64,000 nt of DNA from assembly GCA_020152595.1 (NCBI GenBank), contig JAIGNY010001494.1, positions 337,001 through 401,000 of the forward strand, given 5' to 3'. The notes beneath the pieces are model-generated. The model did no database searches and was not told the DNA's origin. It worked only from the letters and a program-made list of their open reading frames with translations. This document shows, piece by piece, positions 35,501 through 42,479 of the stretch (position 1 is the stretch's first letter; the number at the start of each line of letters is the position of its first letter). Both the position numbers and the translations under genes were made by a program. The DNA comes from Chiridota heheva (taxonomy: Eukaryota > Echinodermata > Holothuroidea > Apodida > Chiridotidae).

Positions 35501-38500
35501 AAAAGTTTTTTTGCGAATCCGAAGTTTCTCCAATCTAAGGTATAGCAAATAAAAACAAATAAACATATTGAATTATAAAACTCTTTTGCTATTTAAATTT
35601 AAATTTCAAATTATGTACTGTAATCTTGTGAAAAGTGGGGGACAGAAGCTTCTCTCTCCTGGTAATTTGGAGGAAGGTGACCACCTTCTCTCCCCCTCCC
35701 GAAAGAAAAAAAAATGTGTGGAATTATCCTTTATTTGAGGAACATCTTATGATTGATGAAAGTAATTTTATTTATAAAGATTATTGCTGGAGGGGCCTAA
35801 AGTGTGTTTCCTCGAATTCCATTGGGAAAGGCCCCGGGAGTTCTATGGATTTTTCCCTTTCTTAAGGAACGTAAACTACTTTTAGCCAACAAAAGTAAGA
35901 AAATTGCCAGTTAAATAGTAAGACAAGTATTTTCAGTATGAAAGATTTAAATATTGAAAAAGTGTTGCGAGGGGGATGAAGTATACTTCCTGCAAATCCA
36001 GGGGGACAATCCCCCAATTCTACAGGTTTCTCCTTTTCTGGAGTGAATTTATCTTTTTAAGCTAACACATGTGTAGACAGAGTCAACTGAATGTACAAAC
36101 AGCTTTGGTTTTAACATCAGCTGCCTCCAGCTGAATTTACATATTTTATATAACTTGGTCTTTTGGATTTGTGGCATGGCTTATAAAACAGACATGTGTA
36201 AAAGCATTGCTTATTGTTTGGTTTCACATGATATGATTGGTGCATTTTCAGACAAACTAATTGAAAGAAAGGATGTTAGAGTATAATCAATGAGAAATTG
36301 GTAATATTGCAAAGAATAAATTGCTTCTTATAAAATAATATTTAAGGACGGTAGGTGAAGGTTATGCAAAACTTGACTTGAAAATGGCAACTCCCCATTT
36401 CATCTTCCTTGATATCATCTTTACTACTCTTCTGAAAATTTTTGTGATAAAGTTGAGCTTCAACATCATTGATGTTCTGGTTTATTTTGTTGAATAGTTT
36501 CATACATATGCTTAGATTAACCTTTTTTTTATGGTCATTTATTTTTCTTCATTCATTTAATTTAATCTCGAAAAGCGCACAAATTGTCAGGTATTTGCAA
36601 CGTTTAAAACACACCTAAAATAGTTTCCTTTGTCCTTTCTATTGATTTATTTATTTATTTCATTCTCTAAGTCTATTCTTATTTATCACCTAACTAATTG
36701 TCTTTGAAATTTATATCACTATTTTTTCTGTAGACTCCCAAAACACATCTGTTTTCGAGAAATAATGCGGGCTATCTGAGTGAAAAATTGACATTTTATC
36801 TCAGAATCTAGGACAAAACTGTTGGGATTTACATATCTTACAGTGTTATGCTTCTTGAATATTTTTTCCGAGAATTGTAACTCCCTACCTCCTCCCTCTT
36901 TTTCAACGTTAAATTTATTTCTGTCTTTACGTAATATCCCAAAAAAAATAAACAACGATCAACATTGAATGGGGAGGGGGGACGGTTAATATAGTGAGGT
37001 AGGGGAGGAGGTCACTGGCACCGTCAATGAAATTATAACAATGTCCTTAAAATTCTAAAATATTAATTACAAATGGAAGAATAGGGATCGAATAAGGAAT
37101 AGAAAATAGTTGCATCATTTATGAGATCACATCTAAAATGTGGAATAATTTACAATAGACAAGTTGGTTCATGAAAAGCATCACATATTCTCATTAGGTG
37201 TTTCACTAAGTTCTGTCCAAGATTGTAGCTACCTCTGATTTGCAGCCTTCCCTGTACATTTATTTTCAAGATGCTTTAACAATTTGAAAGAAATTTAGTC
37301 CATGAAACATTTCCTGACAATTATTTAATTAAGCCAGTTTTTGTAAATTTGAGTGTTTTATTTTATTTTCCTTTCAGTAAGTCATGAAGATTTGCGATGT
37401 TGTTGTTACTATGATAAGGATTTGTAATTCCTTCACAGATAAATGCCATGTCCCATGTCCTTGAAATGCCAATTGAAGTGATACAAGCAGATGGACCCAA
37501 CCTCATCACAGGCGAGGGTTTATCAGGACCATCCCTGGTGTTGTCGTAAGTACCCTCTTTTGCTATAGTGTGGCTGTCCAACTATTTATGTTTCCATTCT
37601 GTATTGTCAGGGTGACAAAAAGATACAAGGACAAACTATTTAAATAAAGGTTTATGTTAACAAAAATATCATAGCAGTAAGGAATGCCTCAAAATCATAC
37701 ACTGGCTTGTAGTCAAATTGAGAATCCAGCATAAGGTGTGTACAAGTGTGTTAATATAACCAGGCACCAAATTACTTGAAGGATCTATTAATCGATATAC
37801 CTAATAGACGGAACACCAGGTCTACTACCTCATCTAAAAAGTTATTTGTACCATTTACCAACATAACACTTTTGCTGGTCATTCTTTCGGTGTAATGGGA
37901 CCGACATGGTGGAATGACCTACCAGATAATATTAAACTTGCTCAGTCAGTCAGTCAGTAATTTTATTTAAGCGTCATTTGAAGACTTACCTTTTCAATAA
38001 ATTTGAGTGGTATCTCCTGTTTTGTTTATTTGTATGTGTTGGTCCCATTGCGCTGGGGGAGCGCCTGTTCTTATTTTGTCATTGTGTTGATGTTTTATTT
38101 GTAAAGGGCCTCTGAAGATTGCCAGATCGAAGTGTGCGCTGTATAAATTGATGGATCACTATGATTTAAAGGTTTATGGGGTGGAATACTTTGATACCAA
38201 AAAGAGTTTATCTTTCAACATTTCCAACATTACATTTGCATGTTACAGCGGACGAGCAGATTATATTTGCATGTTACAGCGGACGAGCAGATTATATTTG
38301 CATGTTACAGCAGATGAGCAGATTATATTTGCATGTTACAGCGGACGAGCAGATTATATTTGCATGTTACAGCGGACGAGCAGATTATATTTGCATGTTA
38401 CAGCGGACGAGCAGATTATGTTTGCATGTTACATGTTATAGCGGACGAGCAGATTATATTTGCATGTTATAGCGGACGAGCAGATTATGTTTGCATGTTA

Positions 38501-39054
38501 CAGCAGACGAGCAGATTATATTTGCATGTTACAGCGGACGAGCAGATTATGTTTGCATGTTACAGCGGACGAGCAGATTATATTTGCATGTTACAGCGGA
38601 CTAGCAGATTATATTTGCATGTTACAGCGGACAAGCAGATTATATTTGCATGTTACAGCGGACGAGCAGATTATATTTGCATGTTACAGCGGACGATCAG
38701 ATTATATTTGCATCTTACAGCGGACGGGCAGGTGTATTCCTCTTGCTTGAACATGCAAAAAAGATGTATAAAATGAATGACTTTTGTAAAGGAACATGAA
38801 CAACATGAAAAACCACAAGTAGTTATAACTGGAATCTTTTAAGACTAAAAGTTTTATTTCCCTCTATTGCCATCTTTTTTGACTTAATACAAAAACTGTA
38901 TTTCATTTTGTTGATTAATTTTTGTATGGTTTTTCATCTTATTGCTCATAGGTACCACAGGCATGCATATGGTTTAGGAGAGCACTACAATTCTGTTGTC
39001 CTTGCCTCTGAAGTAGAAGCTCTGGAGGATCAGGAGGAAGATGAAGCATCTTGA
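5392..39054 (+). CDS. OTUD6B: OTUD6B-like OTU-family deubiquitinase (seven exons, 5' end missing)
   Basis: This is a predicted ovarian-tumour-domain cysteine protease that removes ubiquitin from target proteins in the cytosol. Join 5392-5552, 19293-19397, 22653-22790, 23394-23568, 33264-33325, 37439-37545, 38952-39054. The joined frame is 851 bases and yields 283 residues, counting one split codon whose first base lies in the missing upstream exon. Residues 1-135 form a charged, probably coiled-coil region including MSKAQRRR, as in the N-terminal half of OTUD6 proteins. The OTU domain begins at IPSDGHCLYKA, with the catalytic Cys near residue 142 and its partner Asp near 139. It continues through TAAWGGQPE and PIEVIQAD to RHAYGLGEHYNSV, with the catalytic His near 261. 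An acidic tail of about 18 residues follows. All exon junctions are GT-AG and phase-compatible. Human OTUD6B is about 290-320 residues, so only a short N-terminal exon should be missing. The introns total about 32.8 kb and are packed with repeats. Family assignment is secure; orthology to OTUD6B rather than OTUD6A is inferred from the intron-containing structure. Confidence 0.93.
5553..6750 (+). other. Intron sequence, no further feature seen
   Basis: Start of the 13.7-kb intron. AT-rich, no tandem repeat and no credible exon seen. Confidence 0.5.
6751..7955 (+). pseudogene. Decayed non-LTR reverse transcriptase fragment
   Basis: RT-like blocks appear in order but in shifting frames. There is a segment SPVPKIGKPASVNDYKPI near 7030-7085, DQNQFVYNKGISCLDAI near 7168-7218 and LFLDFSSSFKTVLPNRLISD near 7282-7341. 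A GVPQGGPL-like block follows near 7460-7490, then KYADHTTI near 7550-7572, with the second catalytic Asp of the YADD motif replaced by His. Last comes TYLGVCIDNKLSFFNHI near 7802-7852. At least three frameshifts separate these blocks. It sits in an OTUD6B-like intron in the same orientation. Which LINE clade it belongs to is not clear; it looks unlike the element at 240-1575. Confidence 0.75.
8226..9179 (+). pseudogene. LINE ORF1: gag-like nucleic-acid-binding protein, frameshifted
   Basis: The reading moves through three frames: 8226-8440, 8450-8690 and 8631-9179. The middle part has SSKGVIRTRDLAYLTDDDL and the conserved KRDRAE. The last part carries Cys/His knuckles. CGNCGALDHDNTSC is a clean C-X2-C-X4-H-X4-C, and CANCDGNHPANHP is a third, variant knuckle. 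The first knuckle (RCHNFQRYGHGKNSC) has Phe where the second Cys is expected, so it is probably damaged. The role inferred from such proteins is binding the element RNA. There is a stop at 9177-9179, followed by a proline/threonine-rich tail in other frames. Confidence 0.8.
9595..13160 (+). pseudogene. LINE ORF2: endonuclease, reverse transcriptase and RNase H, frameshifted
   Basis: The endonuclease starts with IIQWNIRSLKAN (9626-9661). A stop interrupts the LQET block at 9711, then come GGVSILVRHDI (9806-9838), LGDFNAHNPLWGSN (near 10008-10054, another frame) and GSDHYPLLFH (near 10219-10248). The RT has SSYRPIALTCCF, LIAIFFDLEKAFDT (11338-11380), GVPQGSILSP and the catalytic YMDD box (near 11620). 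The RNase H domain has SIYTDG, FSDSKA and WIPSHVGNDRAD. The position where a catalytic Glu is expected reads SAKAKAI, so that residue is apparently Lys. A C-terminal block RLRIGHTHLTHSHLL follows. At least four frameshifts make it non-functional. Confidence 0.82.
13746..14071 (+). other. Short intron stretch, no feature seen
   Basis: AT-rich intron sequence with several overlapping short words around TTGTACATTATACAT (13853-13895). No exon and no clear repeat seen. Confidence 0.4.
14072..16313. repeat. 50-bp minisatellite, about 45 units, with higher-order structure
   Basis: The unit contains CACATTAGTTACTCAGCTT, then TGTGTTTGTGTTACTATGA and TCTTATATCCAG. Recurring variant units (TTTGTGTCTGTG paired with GATGTTATATCC) occur at 14451, 14901, 15301 and about 15748, so blocks of eight or nine units were copied together. 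Fifty is not a multiple of three and no long open frame results. Confidence 0.93.
16314..16547 (+). repeat. Short duplicated segment of about 55-60 bp
   Basis: A segment with GGTCATGTACCTTAAGAGTC, GGTCAAATAACTGATTAAAA and TGGAAAATCTTA occurs twice in a row (16405-16460 and 16465-16520). Diverged relatives with AAGGTCAAATGATTGAT and TGATACATTT occur beyond the 15-bp array near 17170 and 17430. The 15-bp array seems to have expanded inside one copy of this older repeat. Confidence 0.6.
16548..17128. repeat. 15-bp minisatellite, about 39 units
   Basis: The unit is GGTTGGTACTCGGTG with variants (CTTGG, GCTCGG, CTCCGTGG). A few units carry an extra GTG (near 16970-17000). The 15-bp period keeps all frames open, producing long artificial proteins on both strands (VPTHR or NPPST repeats). 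The top strand is G/T-rich. Confidence 0.95.
17129..19292 (+). other. Intron sequence with a small 27-bp duplication
   Basis: No exon is recognised. At 18115-18180 a 27-bp unit (CCTTTGTTGTTTGGGGGAAG followed by CGGCATC) is present twice plus a partial copy. The stretch ends with the pyrimidine-containing acceptor of the next OTUD6B-like exon. Confidence 0.5.
19293..19397 (+). CDS. OTUD6B: OTUD6B-like exon (MSKAQRRR block)
   Basis: The acceptor is TTGCTTGAAG, ending at 19292, and the donor is AGG|GTAAGC at 19398. It is 105 bases and phase 0 at both ends. It encodes ESQTSASDLMEDLSLNETGG and then an acidic/lysine stretch ending in MSKAQRRR, which matches the conserved SKAQ(K/R)RR block of OTUD6 proteins. 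The first part is poorly conserved linker. Confidence 0.9.
19398..20014 (+). other. Intron sequence, nothing recognised
   Basis: AT-rich intron sequence between the exon and the 24-bp array. The open frame at 19582-19887 encodes a hydrophobic T-rich translation with no recognisable domain and no splice context. Confidence 0.4.
20015..22497. repeat. 24/25-bp minisatellite, about 100 units
   Basis: The unit is AGTGTGTGGTTTACAGTACA followed by TGTT, with a 25-bp variant carrying TATTGG. Rare marker units recur: GTGTAGTACATACTAG lies near 20811 and again near 21605, about 794 bases apart with similar neighbours, so blocks of roughly 33 units were duplicated. The 24-bp units give artificial open frames (YMLVCGLQ repeats). 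Confidence 0.95.
22653..22790 (+). CDS. OTUD6B: OTUD6B-like exon (coiled-coil region)
   Basis: The acceptor is TTTGTGATCAG, ending at 22652, and the donor is GAG|GTACAA at 22791. It is 138 bases and phase 0 at both ends. It begins NKKAAQEKEKQERIKVEDAK and ends ILKGRALGIKE, running directly into IPSDGHC of the next exon. It corresponds to the charged helix preceding the OTU domain. Confidence 0.92.
22791..23393 (+). other. Short intron, nothing recognised
   Basis: A 603-bp intron between the coiled-coil exon and the catalytic Cys exon. It has a modest duplicated phrase (GGGGGCTCTCCATAGGGC and GGGGGCTCCACATAGGGT near 23153-23180). It is the second shortest stretch of intron type in this gene to lack any array. 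Confidence 0.45.
23394..23568 (+). CDS. OTUD6B: OTUD6B-like exon carrying the catalytic cysteine
   Basis: The acceptor is TTTGATGTAG, ending at 23393, and the donor is AAG|GTTAGT at 23569. It is 175 bases, starting in phase 0 and ending one base into a codon. It starts IPSDGHCLYKAVAHQL, which holds the Asp, Gly-His and nucleophilic Cys of the OTU fold. It continues LRHQTANYMRDHAEEFRYFL and ends PETGDPYNE. The split codon continues with GAG in the next exon. Confidence 0.95.
23671..23746 (+). ncRNA. tRNA-Ala-like sequence, probably a tRNA-derived SINE head or tRNA pseudogene
   Basis: AAGACTT (23671) can pair with GGGTCTT (23740-23746) as an acceptor stem. TTAGC-TTGGCAG-GCTAG makes a 5-bp anticodon arm with a 7-base loop reading GGC (Ala). 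CCGGG-TTTAATT-CCCGG makes a 5-bp T arm. The D arm pairs poorly, and the T loop has TTTA where TTCR is expected. That argues against a working tRNA gene and for a SINE head or pseudogene. It lies in an OTUD6B-like intron, about 130 bases from the end of the antisense RTE-like element. Confidence 0.5.
23889..28127 (-). repeat. 51-bp (17-codon) minisatellite, about 83 units, derived from a zinc-finger-like motif
   Basis: The minus-strand unit encodes CGRVCLSRIGLVSHQHA with variants (SSIG, SRRG, HQRA). The edge unit near 28095-28040 reads HCGRVCLSRIGLISHQRAC, closest to what I take as the ancestral motif. On the plus strand the same unit shows TGCTGATGGCTGACGAGACC. Some units carry plus-strand TAG stops (GACTAG), and these break only the plus-strand frames. 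Marker units with CTTAGACTGGC recur at about 26449 and 26857, 408 bases (8 units) apart. A disturbed patch occurs at 26225-26310. Confidence 0.95.
28128..28271 (-). pseudogene. Remnant linker of the RTE-like ORF between the two arrays
   Basis: On the minus strand this reads WEAQAAS, a stop, then IKRRSSIQEKERRRKNTPAP and TNNPTITG before the first zinc-finger-like unit. The basic QEKERRRKN stretch and its place between the WEA block and the CGRVC block fit the single-copy region between these motifs in related elements. It is important because it is unamplified and links the two arrays. Confidence 0.7.
28272..31026 (-). repeat. 42-bp (14-codon) minisatellite, about 65 units, derived from retrotransposon coding sequence
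   Basis: The minus-strand unit encodes LIMCKINHRKWEAD, with variants at CK/CD/CE (TTGCA versus TCGCA). The array stays open for 906 codons on the minus strand (30979-28259) despite two-base losses, because the unit has no stop in the other frames either. Deletion variants (CCCATTGCGATGG) recur near 28826, 29528, 30832 and 31002. Longer disturbances occur at 29300-29440 and near 30412. The high-coordinate edge continues directly into the RT C-terminal segment of the same element. Confidence 0.95.
31030..31890 (-). pseudogene. RTE-like reverse transcriptase fragment (palm to C-terminal region)
   Basis: The minus strand reads from LVGMLVSMMLLHAYEDLEE (near 31885-31825) through FHLRCLKAHTKTTKQLVHEL to LLFADDTALIVHTAIA (near 31730-31680), which contains the FADD catalytic box. 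It continues through EAAQLFGLEVSLKKS, TYLARVISSDAKIDKKVDNR and LGWTGHVTKMKDHRLSDI to YGES...RGAPKK. Two stops then follow, and KDSLQKTLIMC leads into the 42-bp array. There are frameshifts near 31610 and 31190. It is antisense within an OTUD6B-like intron. Confidence 0.82.
31975..32488. repeat. 31-bp minisatellite, about sixteen units
   Basis: The unit contains TTTAATGATCCTACAAACAG followed by TCTTTGTCCTA. Some units are shortened (near 32020-32060 and 32360-32390), and a compound block of a short plus a full unit recurs near 31990 and 32110. Confidence 0.9.
32489..33263 (+). other. Intron sequence, nothing recognised
   Basis: AT-rich intron with no repeat seen. It ends with the acceptor of the next exon (CCCTTTCTTTTCAG). 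Confidence 0.45.
33264..33325 (+). CDS. OTUD6B: OTUD6B-like exon (OTU domain core)
   Basis: The acceptor is TTTCTTTTCAG, ending at 33263, and the donor is GAG|GTACAC at 33326. It is 62 bases and completes the split Glu codon, then reads EYASYCNDIATTAAWGGQPE. The WGG motif is the conserved OTU-domain segment that precedes the central helix. It ends in phase 0. Confidence 0.93.
33470..33695. repeat. 56-bp tandem repeat, four units
   Basis: The unit contains AATGACTTCTACCGTTCTGT, CATGAGGTGCTATACCCAAT and ATTACTCATACTCTTA. Units alternate between GTTCTG/TATACCC and GTTTTG/TATGCCC variants, suggesting a two-unit block was duplicated. Confidence 0.9.
33757..33815. repeat. 23-bp tandem repeat, three units
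   Basis: The unit is TAGATTGGTATAGTGTGTCC followed by AAC, repeated nearly perfectly three times. Confidence 0.85.
33816..34981 (+). other. Intron sequence with one candidate element end
   Basis: Contains the segment CTTGGACAAAACTGTTGG at 34144-34161, repeated in part near 36810 and inverted near 37206 (see the separate entry). Otherwise AT-rich with nothing recognised. Confidence 0.4.
34982..35318. mobile_element. Small inverted-repeat transposon (MITE) flanked by TA
   Basis: The left end, CCGTATTTTCTCTAATAAAT, is matched in inverse by the right end, TTTATTAGAGAAAATACGG. The match runs over about 25 bases with one mismatch, and continues into GCCCC/GGGGC. The element is 337 bp and flanked on both sides by TA (34980-34981 and 35319-35320), as expected for insertion at TA by a Tc1/mariner-type transposase. 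The inside is AT-rich and has no transposase. An internal copy of the GGGGGCGTTTATT motif lies near 35030. It is in an OTUD6B-like intron. Confidence 0.88.
35321..36800 (+). other. Intron sequence, nothing firm
   Basis: AT-rich sequence. Two related phrases ending in pyrimidine-rich words (GGGGCCTAAAGTGTGTTTCC and GGGGGATGAAGTATACTTCC, near 35790 and 35970) suggest an old duplication. No exon was recognised. Confidence 0.35.
36805..37228. mobile_element. Candidate inverted-repeat element (related copy start at 34137)
   Basis: The left end has AGGACAAAACTGTTGGGA and the right end AGTTCTGTCCAAGATTGTAG. The inverse of the segment at 34137-34156 matches this right end at 18 of 20 positions. The words TACATATCTTACAGTGTTATG (36829) and TACATATGTTATAGTGTTATG (34185) show that the two left ends are related beyond the terminus. 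I did not find a right end for the first copy and saw no clear target duplication, so this is tentative. Confidence 0.4.
37439..37545 (+). CDS. OTUD6B: OTUD6B-like exon (central OTU helix and strand)
   Basis: The acceptor is TTCCTTCACAG, ending at 37438, and the donor is TC|GTAAGT at 37546. It is 107 bases and starts in phase 0: INAMSHVLEMPIEVIQADGP, then NLITGEGLSGPSLVL and the first two bases of a Ser codon. It matches the (L/I)xALSH.L..PIE(V/I)IQAD block of OTUD6 proteins. Confidence 0.94.
37740..38145 (+). pseudogene. CR1/L2-like LINE 3' fragment
   Basis: Translation in shifting frames gives APNYLKDLLIDIPNRRNTRS, LFVPFTNITL and VMGPTWWNDLPDNIKLAQS, then FKRHLKTYLFNKF. This is the usual order of C-terminal blocks in CR1/L2-like ORF2. 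The 3' end GCGCTGTATAAATTGATGG resembles the tail consensus of such elements. It is a short 5'-truncated piece lying immediately upstream of the 31-bp array in the last intron. Confidence 0.75.
38228..38732. repeat. 31-bp minisatellite, about sixteen units
   Basis: The unit contains GCGGACGAGCAGATTATATT followed by TGCATGTTACA. One unit near 38430 has an insertion of ACATGTTAT. Because 31 is not a multiple of three, all three frames cycle (HVTADEQIIFACYSGRADYI), so the open frames of about 100 codons are artefacts. Confidence 0.92.
38952..39054 (+). CDS. OTUD6B: OTUD6B-like last exon with catalytic histidine and stop
   Basis: The acceptor is TTGCTCATAG, ending at 38951. The first base completes a Ser codon, then YHRHAYGLGEHYNSVVLASE follows, with the catalytic His in GEHYNSV. 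An acidic tail (EALEDQEEDEAS) follows, with TGA at 39052-39054. The reading frame fits the phase of the preceding donor exactly. Confidence 0.95.
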
Positions 39055-39884
39055 CTGGTGTCCTAGATTGTTGTGAGACAAACTTACACTGGAACTTTGG
39101 TACCTCCACCTATGGAGCTTGATTAACGGGTCACTTCTCAGTTCACAGCAGGTGGTGTATGCCAAAGCTCAAGTGGCACCTTGAGTTGATTAGGAGTTTA
39201 TTAGATTGAGCCGTAAAGGGCCAAAAGATCAGATCTTTAGATTCATTGGTGCAAGTAGATGAGAGTCAATGACAGACTTACCAGTTCATCACAGGTTAAC
39301 TCCCATACAATGTTGGCACTCATTTACAACTGAGTAGATTGAATATTTTAATTTGGAATAAACTCTTGAACATGGAATGTTGACACCTGTGCATGGTGAA
39401 CAGCTGTAAATGGTCAATGATGGCATTTTGGAGTATCACTTTTTACCTCAAGTTATCCAAAGGTATAAATAAAACAAACTATCCATAAGGAAGGTGCGCG
39501 ATGAACAAATAGATGATGGTATCAGTGGTGCATCCAGGATTCAAGAAAGGTTGGTGGCCAGAGGAGTGCCCCATCAAGGTGCAAAGGGGTGGCTTTGGGA
39601 AATAGGGAACTTTTTGAAAAAGATAAGACCCTAGATGCTGTTGGAGGAAGGCATCTTGACTTACAAAATTTACGTTAAGGGATATATATTTATTTTTGTT
39701 AGGGAAGACGGATTGATAGCCACCCTATTACCCCCTGGATCCGCCACTGGATATCTCATGTCCAAATGTACATATTTGTTTATTTCATTAATGGTGAATG
39801 CATTCACACTCCTTTTTATGTACAATGTAAACAGTGGCAACTCACTTGTGTCTTATAGCTATGTAAATATGTTCTTCATGTAGT
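39055..39884 (+). other. Likely 3' UTR and downstream sequence of the OTUD6B-like gene
   Basis: No coding sequence is recognised. Two AATAAA polyadenylation signals occur at 39357-39362 and 39468-39473. Either could end the transcript, giving a 3' UTR of about 330 or 440 bases. Which is used cannot be told from sequence. Confidence 0.6.
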
Positions 39885-40030
39885 GGTATTCTACGTGTTC
39901 TTCATGTAGTGGTATTTCTACGTGTTCCTTATGTAGTGGTATTTTTACATGTTCTTCATGCAGTGGTATTTCTACGTGTCTTTCATGTAGTGATATCCTA
40001 CGTGTTCGTAATATAGTAGTATTCTGAACC
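39885..40030. repeat. 27/28-bp tandem repeat, about five units
   Basis: The unit resembles TTCTTCATGTAGTGGTATTTCTACGTG, diverging from left to right. Confidence 0.8.
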
Positions 40031-40373
40031 ACTTTTGTTCACTCAACAAAAACAAAAAGTGCCAAAGAAAACAATGCAGGACAAACATAGAAATGACCTG
40101 TTGCCAGAGGACACCTAAATGCTACACTAGGTAGAGGCATATACAGGACTACAGTTTTTATTATCATCAAATAAATGCTAACCTTACATCTTAGGGACTT
40201 GTATGTGTAATTGTTGAAGAAAGTGCACAAATATTAGCGGTACCAAATGCAAGTACTGTTATGTTTGTGATATTAAATCTAAGAAGGCACGGTGTAGAAT
40301 GCATTGAATATAAATGACTGAACAGATGCAGAGATATAAATAGAATAGTCTTATGCATGCATCACATATAATT

Positions 40374-40947
40374 AGATAATTCCCTTACGTCTTACAGACT
40401 TGAATAACTCTTAAACATCTTACAGACTTGAATAACTCCTTACGTCTTACAGACTAGAATAAATCCCTTACATCTTACAGACTTGAATAACTCCTTACGT
40501 CTTACAGACTTGAATAACTCCCTTACATCTTACAGACTTGAATAACTACTTTACATCTTACAAACTTGAATAACTCCTTAACGTCTCCCTTACGTCTTGC
40601 AGACTTGAATAATTCCCTTACGTCTTGCAGACTTGAAACTCCCTTACGTCTTGCAGACTTTAATAACTCCCTTACGTCTTGCAGACTTGAATAACTCCCT
40701 TACGTCTTGCAAACTTGAATAACTCCCTCATGTCTTGCAAACTTGAACAACTCCCTTATGTCTTACAGACTCGAATAACTCCCTTACGTCTTGCAGACTT
40801 GATTAACTCCCTTACGTCTTGCAGACTTGAATAACTCCCTTTTGTCTTACAGACTTGAATAACTCCCTTACGTCTTACAGACTTGAGTTACTCCCTTACG
40901 TCTTACAGACCCGAATAACTCCCTGACGTCTTGCAGACTCGAATAAT
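40374..40947. repeat. 28-bp minisatellite, about twenty units
   Basis: The unit is TTGAATAACTCCCTTACGTC followed by TTGCAGAC. Variants alternate between TTACAGAC and TTGCAGAC, and several units lack one or more bases. Confidence 0.92.
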
Positions 40948-41004
40948 TCGTGTGTACTCTTGTGCGCATGATCGAATTTGATAGAAAGCTAACCTTTGGT
41001 GTGT

Positions 41005-41040
41005 GTTAAAGGAGTATTCCCATGGGAATATTCCTTTAAC
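41005..41040. other. 36-bp near-perfect palindrome
   Basis: The arms GTTAAAGGAGTATTCCCA and TGGGAATATTCCTTTAAC pair at 17 of 18 positions with no loop beyond the centre. It sits between the 28-bp and 17-bp arrays. A related word, GGAATATTCC, is part of the centre. Confidence 0.8.
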
Positions 41041-41055
41041 ATCCAGCTGACCCTC

Positions 41056-41330
41056 CCCTCCCTTTACTTGTCCCCTCTCTGTACTGGTCCCCTCTCTGTA
41101 CTTGTCCCCTCTCTGTACTTGTCCCCTCTCTGTACTTGTCCCCTCTCTGTACTTGTCCCCTCTCTGTACTTGTCCCCTCTCTGTACTTGTTCCCTCTCTG
41201 TACTTGTCCCCTCTCTGTACTTGTCCCCTCTCTGTACTTGTCCCCTCTCTGTACTTGTTCCCTCTCTGTACTTGTCCCCTCTCTGTACTTGTCCCCTCTC
41301 TGTACTTGTCCCCTCTCTGTACTTGTTCAA
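41056..41330. repeat. 17-bp minisatellite, about sixteen units
   Basis: The unit is CTCTCTGTACTTGTCCC and is nearly perfect; only a few units have TTCCC for TCCCC. Such uniformity suggests recent expansion or homogenisation. Open frames on both strands come from the cycling of 17 bases. Confidence 0.95.
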
Positions 41331-42479
41331 CATTCAAAGCTTGGACATGCAACCCAAGCCACATTCAATTCAATTTGATAAATACATGATTCAAAATTTA
41401 GATTTACAACAAAATTATTGTCAGTGGCTTTGCTAGAAGGGTTTTGAATGGGTGTAGCTGCATTGTGAATTTGCTATCACACACACATTTGCCATAAGGT
41501 ATAATAGGATTGCAAAGTGCAGTCACAGAATCCAGGCACTTAAGTGCCCCTGGATGGATCTTGGAGCATTTCCCCCAAATCTAGCATTAACCTGGTAACC
41601 ATTAAGCTGTTACTCCGGGAAACTAAAGTGCTCTCTAGCACCCAAATTGGAGGATTGCATGCATAATATTCAGAAAGTATTTGAGGATGGATAATTCATA
41701 AGCCTTTGTTTTGCTATGCATGTAAATGTTTTAGAATAGAGATAATATCAAAGATTAACATTAATATTATTAATCACTGCATAATATAAAAAAAAATGAC
41801 TGATGTATGTAATCACATTACCTCTTTTATCATTTATGTATTATTTCTTAGACAATAATTATAAGCAATTGCATGATATGAATTTACATAAATAGAATTA
41901 GGTCAACCAATAAACAGCTGCTATTATTCTTCATGTTATATTCAGCAGCAACTTGACGGAACACTTTTCACTTCTCACATTTCTTAGTATTTTTTATATG
42001 TCTTGTATTTTCTCACTCGAAGCCATTTGACTGATTTATGTTTCCTTTCCTTTTGAGAATGGTCATTTGTGCGAAACATTCTTGCCAATGCTTCTCTCTT
42101 TGCATATTTCAGTGTGCATTGCTACCTGTTCATGTGACGTGGTTTACATTTTCCCCTCTGTGATGTTGAGTTTCTTTGTGATCTCATGCTTGATTTTGAT
42201 GTTTCATACATTTATTTGAAGTTCTGGCATAAGTTTAGAATACCCCGCCAATATACTTTTCTTTGGATGACGGAGTATGCAGTCGTCATAATATATTCAA
42301 ATCTTTCAGCAGTAAATCTAAATGCTGCCCTCTATTTGTGAGAACTATGGACTCCGTCATACATCTAAAACATGAAACATAAGTCCTATGACTGAGTTGA
42401 CAGTGTCAGAATACTTCATGCATGTGGCATTCCCAGAAAAGGTCAAATGATGATCTGATTGTAGAATCATACTTCTCCG
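41331..42479. other. Intergenic sequence, nothing recognised
   Basis: AT-rich, no repeats and no coding similarity seen. Confidence 0.45.

Noticed and set aside
38148-38776. Open frames of about 100-147 codons (TADEQIIFACYSGRAD)
   Set aside because: Produced by the 31-bp array, which reads through all three frames in turn.
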